Assembly (NCBI GenBank): GCA_029891345.1
Contig: CM057009.1
Span: 291,906,966 to 291,970,965 of the forward strand
DNA: 64,000 bases
Source of the DNA: Dryococelus australis
Taxonomy: Eukaryota > Arthropoda > Insecta > Phasmatodea > Phasmatidae
Direction of reading: 5' to 3'
Shown here: positions 23,798 to 35,109 of the stretch, in pieces
How the letters are laid out: each line of letters opens with the position of its first letter
Position numbering within the stretch: the stretch's first letter is position 1
Program-made: the position numbers and the translations under genes
The notes under the pieces: model-generated
Database searches by the model: none
Seen by the model: only the letters and a program-made list of their open reading frames with translations
Told to the model about the DNA's origin: nothing

Positions 23798-25097
23798 TTA
23801 TAGAGCTTCAATAAACCTTTCTTTCAAGTATTCATAAGTTAAATTTCGTTCACTAATTAGAACAACATTACAAATTGTACCAGATCCAACAGATTTAATA
23901 AAATAAACACTAATTTTTATATTTATTTTTTCTTTAACTATAGTTGTTTTTCTATATGAACAATCAATGACATACAATGGTCTTCGCCCCCAAAATGAAT
24001 AATAATTTATATCACCATGCGTGTTTACAGTTGGTTTATAATAAAGTTCATTATTTCGAAATACAGTAACCAGTTATGTTTTAGAATTTCTAAAATCGTT
24101 ATAAGCAAGATAAATTTTTTTGCAAAGGCACCTTTCTATTTCTAGATTCAAGTTTTGTTTTGGTAAAATTTCATTTCTTCCATTTTTAACATAAATATTT
24201 CTCACGCTACAGTGATCAAACATAGAAACGTGTACGCTCTGATCAGCTTGAATTTTCCTATTAGTTTGAAAGCCTACGATTTTGAAATCGGGCATGTCAA
24301 ATTGTAAATTATTAAACAGATCTTTTATATCAAAGTTAAAAATAGTTGTTACAGTAGGAACTTCTTCTAAAAATTGTCAATAATGAAAGCTAATTGGCAG
24401 TTTAGGTTCTTTGTATATTTTTCTTTAATTGCAATGGCTTTGTTTGCTTCATATTCAACAACAGGTCACATAATTTATAATTTTTTAATAATAGTTTTGC
24501 CTGGATCGCCATAATCTCTATCAAGTGTACCATCTTCTTTTTATTTTGATAAACATTTAAACAGTTGTCAGATGGATTACGAATGAAAGTAATTTTATAG
24601 CCACCTTACCAGTAAATTTCACTGTTATCGTGAATAAAACAAAACAAATATCTTAGTGGATACATTACTTCATTTGTTCTATCACTATGTACAGATTTTA
24701 CTCTATATAGATTATCAACATAAGACATCTACATATAATTTTGTTCATTTGGTGATCTTAACAAAGCAGTTATCATTGATGAACTTATTCCCGGATTATC
24801 AACTGCCACAATAATCTGTCCATGTTTTGAAATTTCTGCTCTAGAAAATTGAAAAGGAAAAAAGTTAGAACAAACATCAATGTTATCAAATTTTTCATAT
24901 TTTGCATCATCTCCTTCCTTATCTCTCTTTACTAATCTATATTGCTCGAAAATATAAGCATCGTTTGGAAGAGAAAAGCCATCTCCTAAAGGAATATCAA
25001 ACTCAGTTCTGTTATTGTAAAGATTCGAATTTCCCCTAGTCTGTTCAGTTGTGAGAAAAATTTGTCTTTCAAATCTCTCAATACTTTTATAACTCAT
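23798..25097 (-). pseudogene. Double-jelly-roll-like capsid protein
   Basis: Likely major structural protein of the virus-like particle. The N-terminal 122 residues are open (25,097-24,729), including SLPNDAYIFEQYRLVKRDKE and VDNPGISSSM, a pattern typical of the double-jelly-roll-like proteins in insect Polintons. Downstream, the frame continues after TAG, TAA and TGA codons and at least one frameshift through 24,728-24,300, a 73-codon open piece (24,295-24,074), and a final stretch ending LTYEYLKERFIEAL, stop 23,798-23,800. Total about 430 codons, near the size expected. The start lies only 22 bp from the divergent start at 25,120. The fold assignment rests on pattern memory. Confidence 0.68.
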
Positions 25098-25119
25098 TTA
25101 TAAGAAAAAAATTATATAA
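25098..25119. promoter_or_regulatory. 22-bp divergent intergenic gap (TTATAA, TTATATAA)
   Basis: Sits between two oppositely directed start codons (25,097 minus, 25,120 plus). It consists of TTATAAG, an A-run and TTATATAA. TATA-like on both strands, so it may hold two compact promoters. No other evidence. Confidence 0.3.
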
Positions 25120-26177
25120 ATGAAAGCATCAAAGGATATTTCTCGAGTGAAATCGCTCACTGAAAAATATAAAAACTACAAAAAGCACCGTGAAGTGGAA
25201 CTTGAAAGAAATAAGAAAAAAGAGCTGTCATTGATCGATGAATTGCGAAATATTGGTAAAAAAAAAAGTAGAAAAAGTAAATGAAGAAAATAAAAATTTG
25301 ATAAACTCATTAGATCCAGTAGCAAAAAAAAATTAGATTATCCACTAACACCAGAAGAAACATCGTTTGAAATACAATAATTTGCCGATCCTGAAGAGCA
25401 ATTGGGAATTTTACCATTGAAAAATTTGTCACCTATAGAAAGTGTTTCTACTATACATCTTGGAAAATAAATTTCAAAAAGGATAAATATTATTGATACT
25501 CAATGTGGTTTACACGGAGATGGATATAATTTCTACATTGGGGATACAAAAGTGAAGATAAAGGATGATAAAATATCTGTTAAAAATAAAGAATATGAAT
25601 TAACAAAAGAAAAAGAAGATCTTAAAGGTGGATTCGCAAATAATCACTATAAAAATTCCACAGGCATTGCTTTAGTAACCAATGCTGCATTCCAAAAATA
25701 TAATCCAAAAAAGATAATATACTCTAATAGAAGTTGGAAATACAAAAATACAATTAAACCAATTGTGACAAATATATTAAAAATTTAGAGTCAAATTCAG
25801 CACCAAATACACCAGAAAGAATTATTTCTCCAAGAACTCCTAGATTTGGAGAAGGTATAAAAAAATACAAGAATTTGCCAAAAGAATATATTTGGATGGA
25901 TGATGTTAGAAATTTAGTTGATAGATTATTAGTTATTTATGGCGAAGAAAATGCTGTAAATAAAAATTCTCACAATAAAAAAGTTTACATGATGAATATG
26001 CTAAACAAAAAATTTTCTGATTTTGTTGTTAATAACCAGAAAGGAATTCCATATCTAATAAGAGTTTTAGACGCAATTCCACGTTCATTTTGGAATTCTG
26101 AACACCATGGCAATGGTGTGATAAATTGGGCACTAAACAATTTAAATTTGCCCCAAAATGCATGTTCCAGGTTATAA
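25120..26177 (+). pseudogene. Conserved Polinton structural protein (DUF8207-like), running into PLA2
   Basis: Starts MKASKDISRVKSLTEKYKNY with a Lys-rich coiled N-terminus. A frameshift near the A-run at 25,258-25,268 is followed by two TAA codons (25,378-25,380 and 25,468-25,470), then an open block with LHGDGYNFYIGDTKVKI and GFANNHYKNSTGIALVTNAA, ending near RSWKYKNTIKPIV. A frameshift at about 25,770-25,790 leads to the frame 25,791-26,177 with YIWMDDVRNLVDRLLVIYGEE and NMLNKKFSDF. The Gly-Asp-x-x-Val-Lys-Ile and LVDRL blocks are hallmarks of a widespread Polinton-linked family of unknown function. The same frame runs on toward the PLA2 domain without a stop; copy 2 does the same. Confidence 0.7.
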
Positions 26178-26424
26178 TTATTGTGGGCTATTTACAAAAT
26201 TAAAGGTAAGATTAGAAAGAGGAGATGGAGGTAAAAATAAATTAGATGGAACTTGTAAATTTCACGATATTGCATATAGAGATCACAAAGATTTAGAATC
26301 TAGGTATGAAGCTGATAGAATTTTACAAAAAGAAACTATGTTAAATAAAGATACTCCAATTGGGGAAAAAATGGCTTCTGCTGCTGTTGCCTCAACTATG
26401 TCTACGAAAATAAAATTAGGTTAG
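26158..26424 (+). pseudogene. Phospholipase A2-type domain (parvovirus VP1-like)
   Basis: HVPGYNYCG followed by KLDGTCKFHDIAYRDH: the calcium-loop-like YxG segment and the catalytic His-Asp pair (HDIAY, 26,262-26,276) are visible. The tail IGEKMASAAVAS...KIKLG is typical of the Polinton version. Such domains open endosomal membranes during particle entry in related viruses. The calcium loop reads CGLFTKL, with Leu-Phe where the usual motif has further small residues. An extra C in the CCCC run near 26,150-26,154 shifts this part out of frame with the upstream piece, which otherwise leads into it. Confidence 0.82.
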
Positions 26425-26470
26425 GGCATTAAAATGTTTTATTGATTATAAATACCTATATAACTTATAA

Positions 26471-26883
26471 ATGAAGATAAGTATAACTTTCAATATCCCC
26501 TCTGAGGAATTAAAAGATTTGGGCATAGACAAATTTCTAACAGATTATCAAATTGCGGGAAAAATAATAAACATTTTAAAGAAGGCAAAAGTTTCAAATT
26601 AACTTTATCTTTGCCAAAAGACAAAAAGTTGGTCAAAGAAAAATCTGGAAGTGGTTTATATCATGGAGGAATTATTCCCATTGCACTTGCTACTTTGGGG
26701 ACACTCAGTGGTTTAATAGAAGCAGGTAGTGCAATTGCCAATACTGTTGATCAAGTTAATAAAATTAAAAAGAGTTAGAAGAACTAACATAGACCCAATT
26801 TAGCAATGGAAAATAAAGCTGAAAGTGGTGTAGCTGCAAAAAAATAAGGAAGGCCAAAAAAATTTGAATCTATCACTATCTAA
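26471..26883 (+). pseudogene. Minor capsid (pX-like) protein
   Basis: Starts MKISITFNIPSEELKDLGID. A frameshift near 26,570 leads to SGSGLYHGG, then a hydrophobic, Ala/Gly-rich stretch (IIPIALATLGTLSGLIEAG) and a Lys-rich KIKK end. After stops it continues with GRPKK and ends at 26,881-26,883. The arrangement GxGLYHGG, hydrophobic segment and basic tail is that of the small membrane-active or DNA-binding minor capsid proteins in Polintons. Homologous to 62,745-63,165. It lies 46 bp downstream of the PLA2 gene, same strand. Confidence 0.65.
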
Positions 26884-26889
26884 TATTTT

Positions 26890-28101
26890 TTGTGATTCAC
26901 AAATACATACAAATATAATTTGAGATTGTATCATTTTTTAAATAAAGTAAATTTATATGCTTATCATTTTTATTTTTCGTAAGTTTTAGGGGATATACCA
27001 TGGATTTCTAACCTTCATCTTCAATAGAGTATACATTTATGGATACGTCAATTTTATTTTATATTTTTGGTGTATCATCAATTTTAATTGGATATTCAAA
27101 TGTATCTATTATTTTGTCGATATCAATCCCCACATTTTTATATTTGGTTACTCTATCTGAATGGCTGTCTGCTGGAAATAATGCAGATTTTACAGCCCAA
27201 AGGAAATATCTTTTATCATTATTTTTAACATTTATGCATGCTTTCTTATTCTTTATAAATTCATGTAGTTCAATATATGATGCAGTATTTAATAGAGTAT
27301 AATTATTTATAGCTAATTGTTTTCCCATTATTCTATCTAAAGTCCATCCTGGACCTTTTTTTTGAAATTCAGAAAATTGTGTAATTATTTCTTGTAATAT
27401 GCATTTAAAAATCCTTTTAATATCTCCTTCATTCAATATTGTATAGTTTGGTGAATGAAATTTAAATAATTCAACTTGATTATTTTCTTGCTTACGACAA
27501 TTGATATATCATTTAATGCTGGTTTTCAACCCTCTAAATTTTAAAAGATGATCATGTATTTTCTCAAATACCTTATATTTTATTGAAGTCAAAAAATGAA
27601 TAGGCTGTACTAAATTAAAGCTATTTTCAAAGTTATATGTTGATATCCTACTTTTCAAAGCTTTATTAACTAAGTATTTTTTTTGGTTTCTCTATTTCTT
27701 TTGTTAATGAATACATTAGCATAAAGTGGGAATATTTCTTTAAAATTCTTTTCTATCTTCTTTATTAGGTTGTGCGAAATCATTAATAGAAAATGGGAAT
27801 ATTTCTTTCTATTATTCTCTATCTTTTTTTTTCTTTAGGTTGTATGAAAACATTAGTAGAAAATGGGAATATTTCTTTTAATACCTTTTTCTTTTGTTTA
27901 TATATATTTTTGACTTTTGAAAAGGGTAAATTGTTAGAATTCGCTTTTGTTTGAAAATTTAATATTCTTGGTACAATTAATGAAATTAAATCAGTTTTAC
28001 TTAGATTATAATAATATGAAATTTGTAATTTTTTTACCTATAACTCGCAGCTCACGAACTCTCATTTCGCCCAACGCCCTAGTTATATTAGAAGCCTCCA
28101 T
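26890..28101 (-). pseudogene. DNA polymerase B, N-terminal fragment only
   Basis: Start region at 28,101 (MEASNITRALGEMRVREL), then a stretch with three repeats of about 66-69 bp (27,716-27,900), then an open piece 27,436-27,059 (GPGWTLDRI, YIELHEFIKNKKACINVKNND) typical of the N-terminal domain preceding the exonuclease in Polinton polB. It continues to HINLLYLKNDTISN near 26,930-26,975 and stops abruptly beside the minor capsid gene. No exonuclease or polymerase motif remains. Homologous to 55.5-56.5 kb of element 2. Stops and frameshifts are present. Confidence 0.8.
27716..27905. repeat. Three tandem units of about 66-69 bp inside the polB fragment
   Basis: ATTAGxAxAAAxTGGGAATATTTCTTT recurs at 27,716, 27,782 and 27,851. 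The single-copy equivalent in element 2 is at about 56,147, so this is a local duplication. Confidence 0.75.
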
Positions 28102-28192
28102 TTTTGTTTATTTAAAGGAAAAACATTTTTAATTACAAAATAAAAATTTAGAATGATAAATATAGTGGATTAGCATCGAAAAGGTGTTAAAA

Positions 28193-28880
28193 TTATTGGG
28201 AAATCATATTTAACTTCTTGTTAAGACGATAATTCTTAAGATATTCACTAAAATATTTTTTAGATATAGTTGTATGTTGATCCTTACAAGATTTACTATA
28301 AGAAAATATGATTTTAGATTTATTCTCATTACATACTTTACAAGTTTTTGTTGGATAATTATTATGTTGAATTTCATTTAAAATGCCTAATATTTTACTG
28401 TGTGATTTCATACTTTTATGGTTTTTTAGCTGTACACTATAAATATATTTTCCACATTCGCATAGTACTTTCTCTTTTTTTTCAACTAATAATGATTTTT
28501 GGCATATTCATTCCTATATTTTTTTACATTTTGTTGTAAGTTTGTCTATAGTTGCTTTATGAGGATAAAATGAATGAATAGATTTATTCTCATCACATGC
28601 TGCACATGACTTAGTTGAATAATCATGTTGAATTTCATTTTTATTGTGCGATTTACATTTTTTATGTTTTTGAGAGATATTGTAGAAACATATTTTCCAC
28701 ATTCGCATATTATGTTCTCTTTTTTATAATCATGTTGATTTTTGTCATATTCAGCACATTTTTACAAGTATTGATATGCTTATATTTTATATATGTATGC
28801 GTGTGAAAACTTTCTACATTTAATACTTCGCCGTCCTTTTGACATTGCTTAGATATGGTATTAGTTTCCATTAATTTATT
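28193..28880 (-). pseudogene. Repeated zinc-ribbon protein
   Basis: Minus-strand pieces contain KTCKVCNENKSKI, KSCAACDENKSIHSFYPHK and a degenerate first unit near 28,850-28,800 (KDGEVLNVESFHTH). Each unit pairs CxxC with later Cys and a CECGK-like block, suggesting tandem zinc-binding modules of about 65-70 residues. The same protein, better kept, is at 56,558-57,100. Function unknown; such modules occur in several large DNA viruses. Frames are broken between units. Confidence 0.6.
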
Positions 28881-28935
28881 GAGAATGAAAAAATATACTT
28901 CTTTAATAATTTCTTTCTTTGTAAATAACACAAAA

Positions 28936-29216
28936 ATGGAATCAGTTCTCAAGAAGTTTGAATGCATTAAACTACAGGATCTAGATATGGATAAATTGTA
29001 TGAAGCCAAGGATTTCCAAATTCATGAATCTAAGTTTGGTAGAAAAATTACTTGCATTCTAGGTTGTAAGTATAAAATTACATTACCTGACCGACATATA
29101 CAGCTTTTTGATAAAAATGCTTTACAATTAGTAAAGATGAACAAGTATTTATAAAGTATAAAGGCTTAAAAGAGATGAAATCTGTACATGATGTTGAATT
29201 CTGTTATAATATTTAA
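28936..29216 (+). pseudogene. Small OB-fold-like Polinton protein
   Basis: Starts MESVLKKFECIKLQDLDMDK and contains FGRKITCILGCKYKITLPDR, then after a frameshift near 29,150 IYKGLKEMKSVHDVEF, stop 29,214-29,216. The pattern FG(R/K)K..C.L...Y.I.LP..... resembles small single-strand-binding-like proteins common in insect Polintons; the OB assignment is inference. Homologous to 57,608-57,902, but its orientation relative to the zinc-ribbon gene is reversed. Confidence 0.55.
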
Positions 29217-29237
29217 ATTTTATCATTTTGTATCTTT

Positions 29238-29469
29238 TTATTTGATTTTTAAGCTTAATTTACTTGATTTAGATTGTTCGCTTGCAAGATTGGCATTTCT
29301 AAAAAAGTCAAAATATGCTTGCAAATCAAGAAATTTGCTTTATTTTATGTTAGCAAAAAGCCTGCACGCCATTATGAAAGAAGTAGTAAATTTGCTTAAT
29401 TTTTGCTTAATTTTGGGTTAAATTTGAATTTTTTGATTAAAATGTGTGGTGGTCCAAGACCCGCCTTTT
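29238..29469. repeat. Right terminal inverted repeat of Polinton 1
   Basis: Ends GGTCCAAGACCCGCCTTTT. Inverse of 23,378-23,594, roughly 85% alike by eye. The open frame at 29,188-29,421 is incidental. Confidence 0.93.
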
Positions 29470-29475
29470 AGATTT

Positions 29476-32400
29476 ATTTAAGCCAACTACTGTCATACTA
29501 AGGCGCCGAGTGTCAGGTAGCTGTGATTCGCAGTGGGATGGTGTGATAAATATAGTGACTAAATGATATTGCGGTAATTTTTGTCGAAATTATATTGAGT
29601 AATTTCATAAAGTAAGTGGTAGTTATCCCTTGAAACTTAAGGCCGCGTTTCGCTCCGTATATTAAATAATTTATAAAATTATGCAGATATACTGATAGAT
29701 TAAAAATATTATCTTTATCCTGTCATGGACCTCATAGCTGCTAAGCTAGTGTTTTTCGACCATTATGAAAGCACGACTATCCTGAACAACTAAATCTTTT
29801 CCGTGGCTTCCCTGTAGTATATATAATAAAACAATCATATATTTTTTTCATTTAGGTTGAAATTTTTAGTAGCGCTATGACAGTATTTTAAAATATAATT
29901 TCACCGGATAATCGCTTAAGCGTAATGATCATTCAGTTCTGAGATTATAGCGCCTTAAGTATACTGGCTATCATCAAAAGTGTAATTTCTTCGGTGGTCA
30001 AGTAGGTTGACCAACATTTATAAAAGTTACTACAGCTGATTTTTTTTAAGTGGCTTAAAGCCTTCACACAACTTACAGAAGTATATACAGAACAGAAAAT
30101 CACGTGTTTTAACAGCCATTCAAGATTTTTCAACTTTAGTTTATGAGCTGCGTTGTGTAGCACTCCACAATGAAAAACATTGCGAAATTCACTATGAAGT
30201 TAAAATACAAAGTTACTTATCTACGGTTACTGATAACATAATGGCCCTTTATACGAAAAACGTTGCTAAGCTGACAATAAAAACACGCATCCTTGATCTC
30301 GCCTTGTCGCGTAACACGTAGGCCTATTCGCTATAAGTTAGACGCAGCGGTTTACGCGCCACAATTCCGACGTAGTGGTTTTGGGCGTGCATGACACTTG
30401 AGAATTCACTAACGCAGCCCGACCTGAAAATCTACTCGATCTCTGTCATGACTTCAAACAACAAGTCTATCGAACTAGAGCTTAAAGCCGCCTTCTCTAT
30501 GAAAGTCTGAACTATCTGCGTACTTATCACTCTCGGCGAAAGCATCCAGTTAAGATTCGAGACGACGGGATATGCAGATAGCACATTCTTCTTAAGTGTT
30601 GCCAACAGAAATACTTTAAGGTTATTGTAACAAATTCTCAGGTTCGTGAAGGATTAATTACTTAATTAATTTACAATGGTATAAAAATACAGTATTATTT
30701 ACGGAACACGACTCTCTATCCCTGCTATTAACAATTAGCCTACTATTTGTAACAGTGAGCAATTTTTGTCCCCACCGTAATTATAATCCCTAGTCTCTGC
30801 TCGTATATTATATGTTTTACTTGCTCATTCGAGGCAGTGCCCCGATACTGCAGAGTAATTATTCTGAGCATCTCGCCATAGTAAACATTTTACACGCACT
30901 ATTTCGGCGAGTAACGAAGGGTGAACTGAAAATGACGGGAAGTTTCGTAGAATTAAATAAAACTGTACGAAAATGTGAACATTCTGGTTTCAGGCACACA
31001 CGGGAAGATTACAAATGACGAGTAATAAAATTCATATTTTTATTTAAATGTTAACTTGTATAAAGGTTGCATTTTTAGACATTATGCTTACGATTTACTT
31101 ATAACTAAAGGTGTTTTTGTACAAAACTATTTTTTTTTGGAAGAAAATAATTTGGAGAAAGTGATAAATATCTTTTGGAATGTATATCTGTTGCTTAATC
31201 AGTAGGCCTACATATTTGTAGACACGCAATGATATTTACATCATGCCCGTTCCAAAATCATATTTACTCTTGCTTTGCTCAGCTATTGCTCTTTGTTACT
31301 TTGCTTTATTCTCAGGGTACCGTTTTAGAGCCGCATTGGCATGAAGGGGCCATGGGTTATTCAGCTTGCGTGTTGACGTAGCTGCGTGTTACAATATTTT
31401 ATCTACAACAAACTTCGAAGGTTTTTTTTTGACTGAACAGGTCTTTTTCTCCCTTACCCTTCCCGTCTGCAAGTCTTGTGACGCGATAAACTGCCAATTT
31501 TATAGCGTAAGAACTAGGTAGACGTAAATATACCACTGATGTCAGTAGAACATGTGTTCACGAAGTTGACAGAACCGTAATATTGCAATTTCCTTTTCCT
31601 TTTCCATTGGCATCCAAAGTACGTCCCATGGTCTCTTTACGGGGTCTCTGCGCCACTTCTTACCGCTGAAGACAGAAAACTTCTCCAAACGTATAAATCA
31701 AGCTGGAACGCGGGGTATAGAGCTTTATACCGTCTGCGCAACAACACATTTTTTTTGAATCCCACAATTTCACGGCTTTGTTGCCTCTACAACTGTCTGA
31801 ACCGTGCCGTTTGGACTCGTCGTTCTCGCAATGTTTAGGTAAATGCACTTTTGAAAATTCCCCTGGATCTACGGAGTCTTTTGCCGAAATGCAATGTTGA
31901 TATACGCAAATGAAGGCCGTAAAACCAGCGTATACAGAAAATTCGAAACCCTCTCCGTTGACCGCGGACATTGTTGTGTTGGCAACACGAGGTTTACTTC
32001 GCCGCTACAAGCAGAAAATGATGCTTCCTGACAATTAGGGTATACACGTCATTTACTATGTTCTTTGACTTGTAATTCGTCTAAGTAAAGCAACTGTGTG
32101 TTTTTATGTTTTCATCATTGTGTTGTCCATAGTTTTGTGAAAATAATTACATATTCGCCTCAGAGTTAGTGTATGTCATCCGAAGTTTATTTGGGCGTTG
32201 AATCTTTACCATCCTGGTTCGTTCGTTTGTTTAATCGTTCCGTTGTTTTTTTTCTTCATTTGGTTTGTTAGGGTTTGGAAAACTTCCTTGTTATATTTAC
32301 TATTGATATTTAATAGTTTTTTTTATATATGTTAGCTCCAGTTAACCTTGGCTTTAAGTATATTTGTTCATGTCGTAATCTGAGTTTTTTGTAACGTCAG

Positions 32401-33570
32401 AGCTATACAGTGCTTTATGCTCACAATAATATATTTATTGAATTATGCCACTTACTTTAATATGCGGTTCAATAATAAATTAGCACAAACTGCATGTTAA
32501 GGATAGTAGGTCTTCAAATCCAACAACAAAACTGATATTTCTTCTGTGTTTGCAGCTTATGAATTGAATTTTTTCGAAACAAATGTCGCTGGGCTACGTT
32601 ATCTTATTATGTCAAATTGTTGCCTCACAAGAGTTTCGTTCGTGTTCAAAGTTATGAAGGCGATTAATTTGTTTTATTATAATAACTGTTTTTTATCAGC
32701 ATATTAACATTCCTACGAAAATATAAATGGTTTCAACAAACGCTTTATATGACTTCAATTAATGAACAGATTTATTCCACAAATCGATGGGAACTCCCAT
32801 TAATTTACGAAAGTCATAATATAGACCATTAGGAAGAGTATGTGATGTAGGCAATCATTTCCTTGGTGAAGTTAGGTAATAATTTCCGTATACTTGCGCA
32901 TTCGTTACCGCCACAAATAAAGTTTCTTCAATTTTCAAAGAAATCGCAATTAATTAGGAAGTACTTTTCAGTAATTTCGCGGATTTGTTTTAACAGGGTA
33001 CATGCGAGTCTCGACATAACTAAGATATGTTCAACTTACGAAAAATGCTTTTATAAAAGTAAGGAGCTACTTACTGAAAAATAAAATGTATAAAAAATAA
33101 CCCAACATCACGAGTACATGTTGAGAAAATTAACTGTTGCATATATACTGTCCAATAGCGAAGGCACGCTGCATAAGAGACGTGTTTATGACTAAACTTA
33201 CACAGAGCAAGAAAATCGCATCTACGCGCCTCAAAATAGCCATTGGGATTACTGAGTTACTCGGTCGCTCAGTACCCAAGAGAGTGTATGGGATGAAAAT
33301 ACTCACTGTATGTACAGAATACTACTTCTGCCATTCTAATGCATCTTTGTAATACGCCTACTGTCGCAGCGAATATACTTCATGAGCAACCAAATTACAG
33401 GTGGTGAGAAACGTTTGTAAGGTGTAAATTAGAGGACCGTTCTTACGGGAATAAAATAAAATAGGCTGTCGTTACCGATTAAAGTGAGAAACCACGAACA
33501 CTGCTTAGTTGTCCCAAGGAGATAGTGTTTAACAAATGCAAGCTCGATCAGAAACCAGAAATTATTTCGT
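29476..33570. other. No gene recognised
   Basis: Intergenic DNA. Short open frames (30,812-31,018; 31,660-31,971; 32,863-33,352) have no known motif. A few CpG-bearing patches around 30,300-30,600 are unassigned. Confidence 0.45.
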
Positions 33571-33576
33571 CTCTAC

Positions 33577-33800
33577 AAGAGTCCGCGTTGGTTGAGCGGT
33601 TAGACTACCCGCCTTCCACCAAGGCGAACAGAGTTAAGTCCCCAACCGGGTCACTCCCAGATTTTCGAAGTTGGGAATCGTGCCGTACGATGCCGCTGGT
33701 CGGGGGTTTTCTCGAGAATCTCCCATTTCCCCTGAATCTCAAGACCTCGTTGTTAAGAGCCGTCCAAATTCCGCAACTCTCAATTCGTCGCAACTACCGA
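33577..33800 (+). mobile_element. tRNA-derived SINE
   Basis: The tRNA-like head GTTGGTTGAGCGGTTAGAC (A-box) is followed by a degraded B-box near 33,630 (GTTAAGTCCCCAACC). The body ends CTCAAGACCTCGTTGTTAAG AGCCG, shared with 44,297-44,545 and, reversed, 43,895-44,030. The open frame across it is incidental. Confidence 0.8.
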
Positions 33801-33889
33801 AAAGATCATTTTAAGTGTGACTGGAAGAGTTAAATCAGTTCTTCACCGAATGCATAGTTTGGCATGATATCGCTTAAACCACCCAGTCT

Positions 33890-34190
33890 CTAATGCGAAC
33901 AACACGAGGCGATCTCGGGAATTCTTTTTCGTCGGAGTACGCCGCGCGAATCTCGATCGCGCAGGAGGAGGCGGGTCGATTGAGCGCGTTTCCATTGGCC
34001 GCCGAAAGTTCTGCAAAGTGGCGAAACAGTGGTTTCAACTTGTTATCTGCCTCCCCGAGGAAGGGCCGTTTCGCAGAAACAGAGGAGGGTAGGGAAACGA
34101 GAGCTTGTGCATCGCAAACGCGTACGGGCGTATCACAGTTTGTCTTCAGTAAACTGCAGGGCTTGCCGACACTTCAGGCTTAACTTCCCT
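33890..34190. other. GC- and CpG-rich island
   Basis: Markedly richer in G+C and CpG than the surroundings (GTCGGAGTACGCCGCGCGAA, CGCGTACGGGCG). A 96-codon open frame (33,893-34,183) has no recognisable motif. It could be a promoter or first exon of an unidentified host gene. Nothing is seen in 34,190-35,105 apart from AT-rich DNA. Confidence 0.35.
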
Positions 34191-35109
34191 GCTGCAAAAT
34201 ATTTGTGATAGTGATCTTGTATTCTCTTGCGTGCCGTAACCTGTAAAATTATAAAAACTCTGGTCGATGCTGTGCAGTGTCAACAATCACCTCCATAAGA
34301 CAAAGTTATCTACGCCACTGAGTGACGTTTGTGCTGTGGTGTATGAAACACTCTTTTCCGGGTTTGATTAAATTATTCTTTACCATATCAATGGTCCAAC
34401 ATCGTAATTTTACGCATGTGTATAAAAAAATTTTAATGGAAAAAATGGACATCTGTTCTACTCAATGCAAAACAGGGAAAAAAATATTCTAATTCGTATG
34501 TAGTATTATATATCTGTATTGTTTTATGTATAATGCGTTTTGTGTTCAGTTTGTGAGAGGAGGAAACGATTACAAAATAAAGACAACTTTTAAAAATTAT
34601 GATTGAATATTTTTTACTGTGTATTATTTTTAGGGGGAATTACAAACAATTATATTATTAAAATAAAATAATAATATTTGTGATTTACAGAGCTGAATAT
34701 AAATATATTGTTAAATCTGTTGAAAATTGTGAGATTTAGATTTGACGCAACGTATAACGTTGTGGTTGCTGGCCCATCAGATCGAAGACAGTAGGCTTCG
34801 AGACAAATGGTACTTGCCCACTGTTGAACAACTAACATTTACCATACACATCCGCTTATGGTAATGTCCAGGGCAAACAGTTTAGTTCTTAATAATAATA
34901 ATAATAGTTGCTTGTGACTAATCATGCATATCGTAGTTGGAGTGCTTTACACGTACAAATATTTCAGTAAAATACGGGATGGCCATAAATGTTTACCCTG
35001 ATTACAATATATTATAACTCTTTACTAGATACTAGTAATGAAACACACATTGAAATTCAGTGCATAAACGATAGGTTTTTGAACTATACGAAAAACCCTT
35101 CATAAATTT

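Larger units (their letters stand above)
23378..29469. mobile_element. Polinton/Maverick (adintovirus-like) element 1, internally deleted, 6,092 bp
   Basis: Bounded by inverted repeats of about 220-230 bp and flanked by AGAAGT (23,372-23,377) and AGATTT (29,470-29,475), a plausible 6-bp duplication with two mismatches. It encodes, left to right, capsid (-), conserved structural protein and PLA2 (+), minor capsid (+), polB N-terminus (-), zinc-ribbon protein (-) and an OB-like protein (+). Complete Polintons are usually 15-20 kb; integrase, protease, most of polB, fibre and BRO genes are missing. The sequence is very AT-rich, unlike many neighbours. Several stops and frameshifts make it non-functional. 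Confidence 0.93.

Noticed and set aside
28348-28806. Plus-strand hydrophobic frames in the Polinton 1 zinc-ribbon region
   Set aside because: Shadows of the AT-rich minus-strand gene; the same happens at 56,560-56,742.
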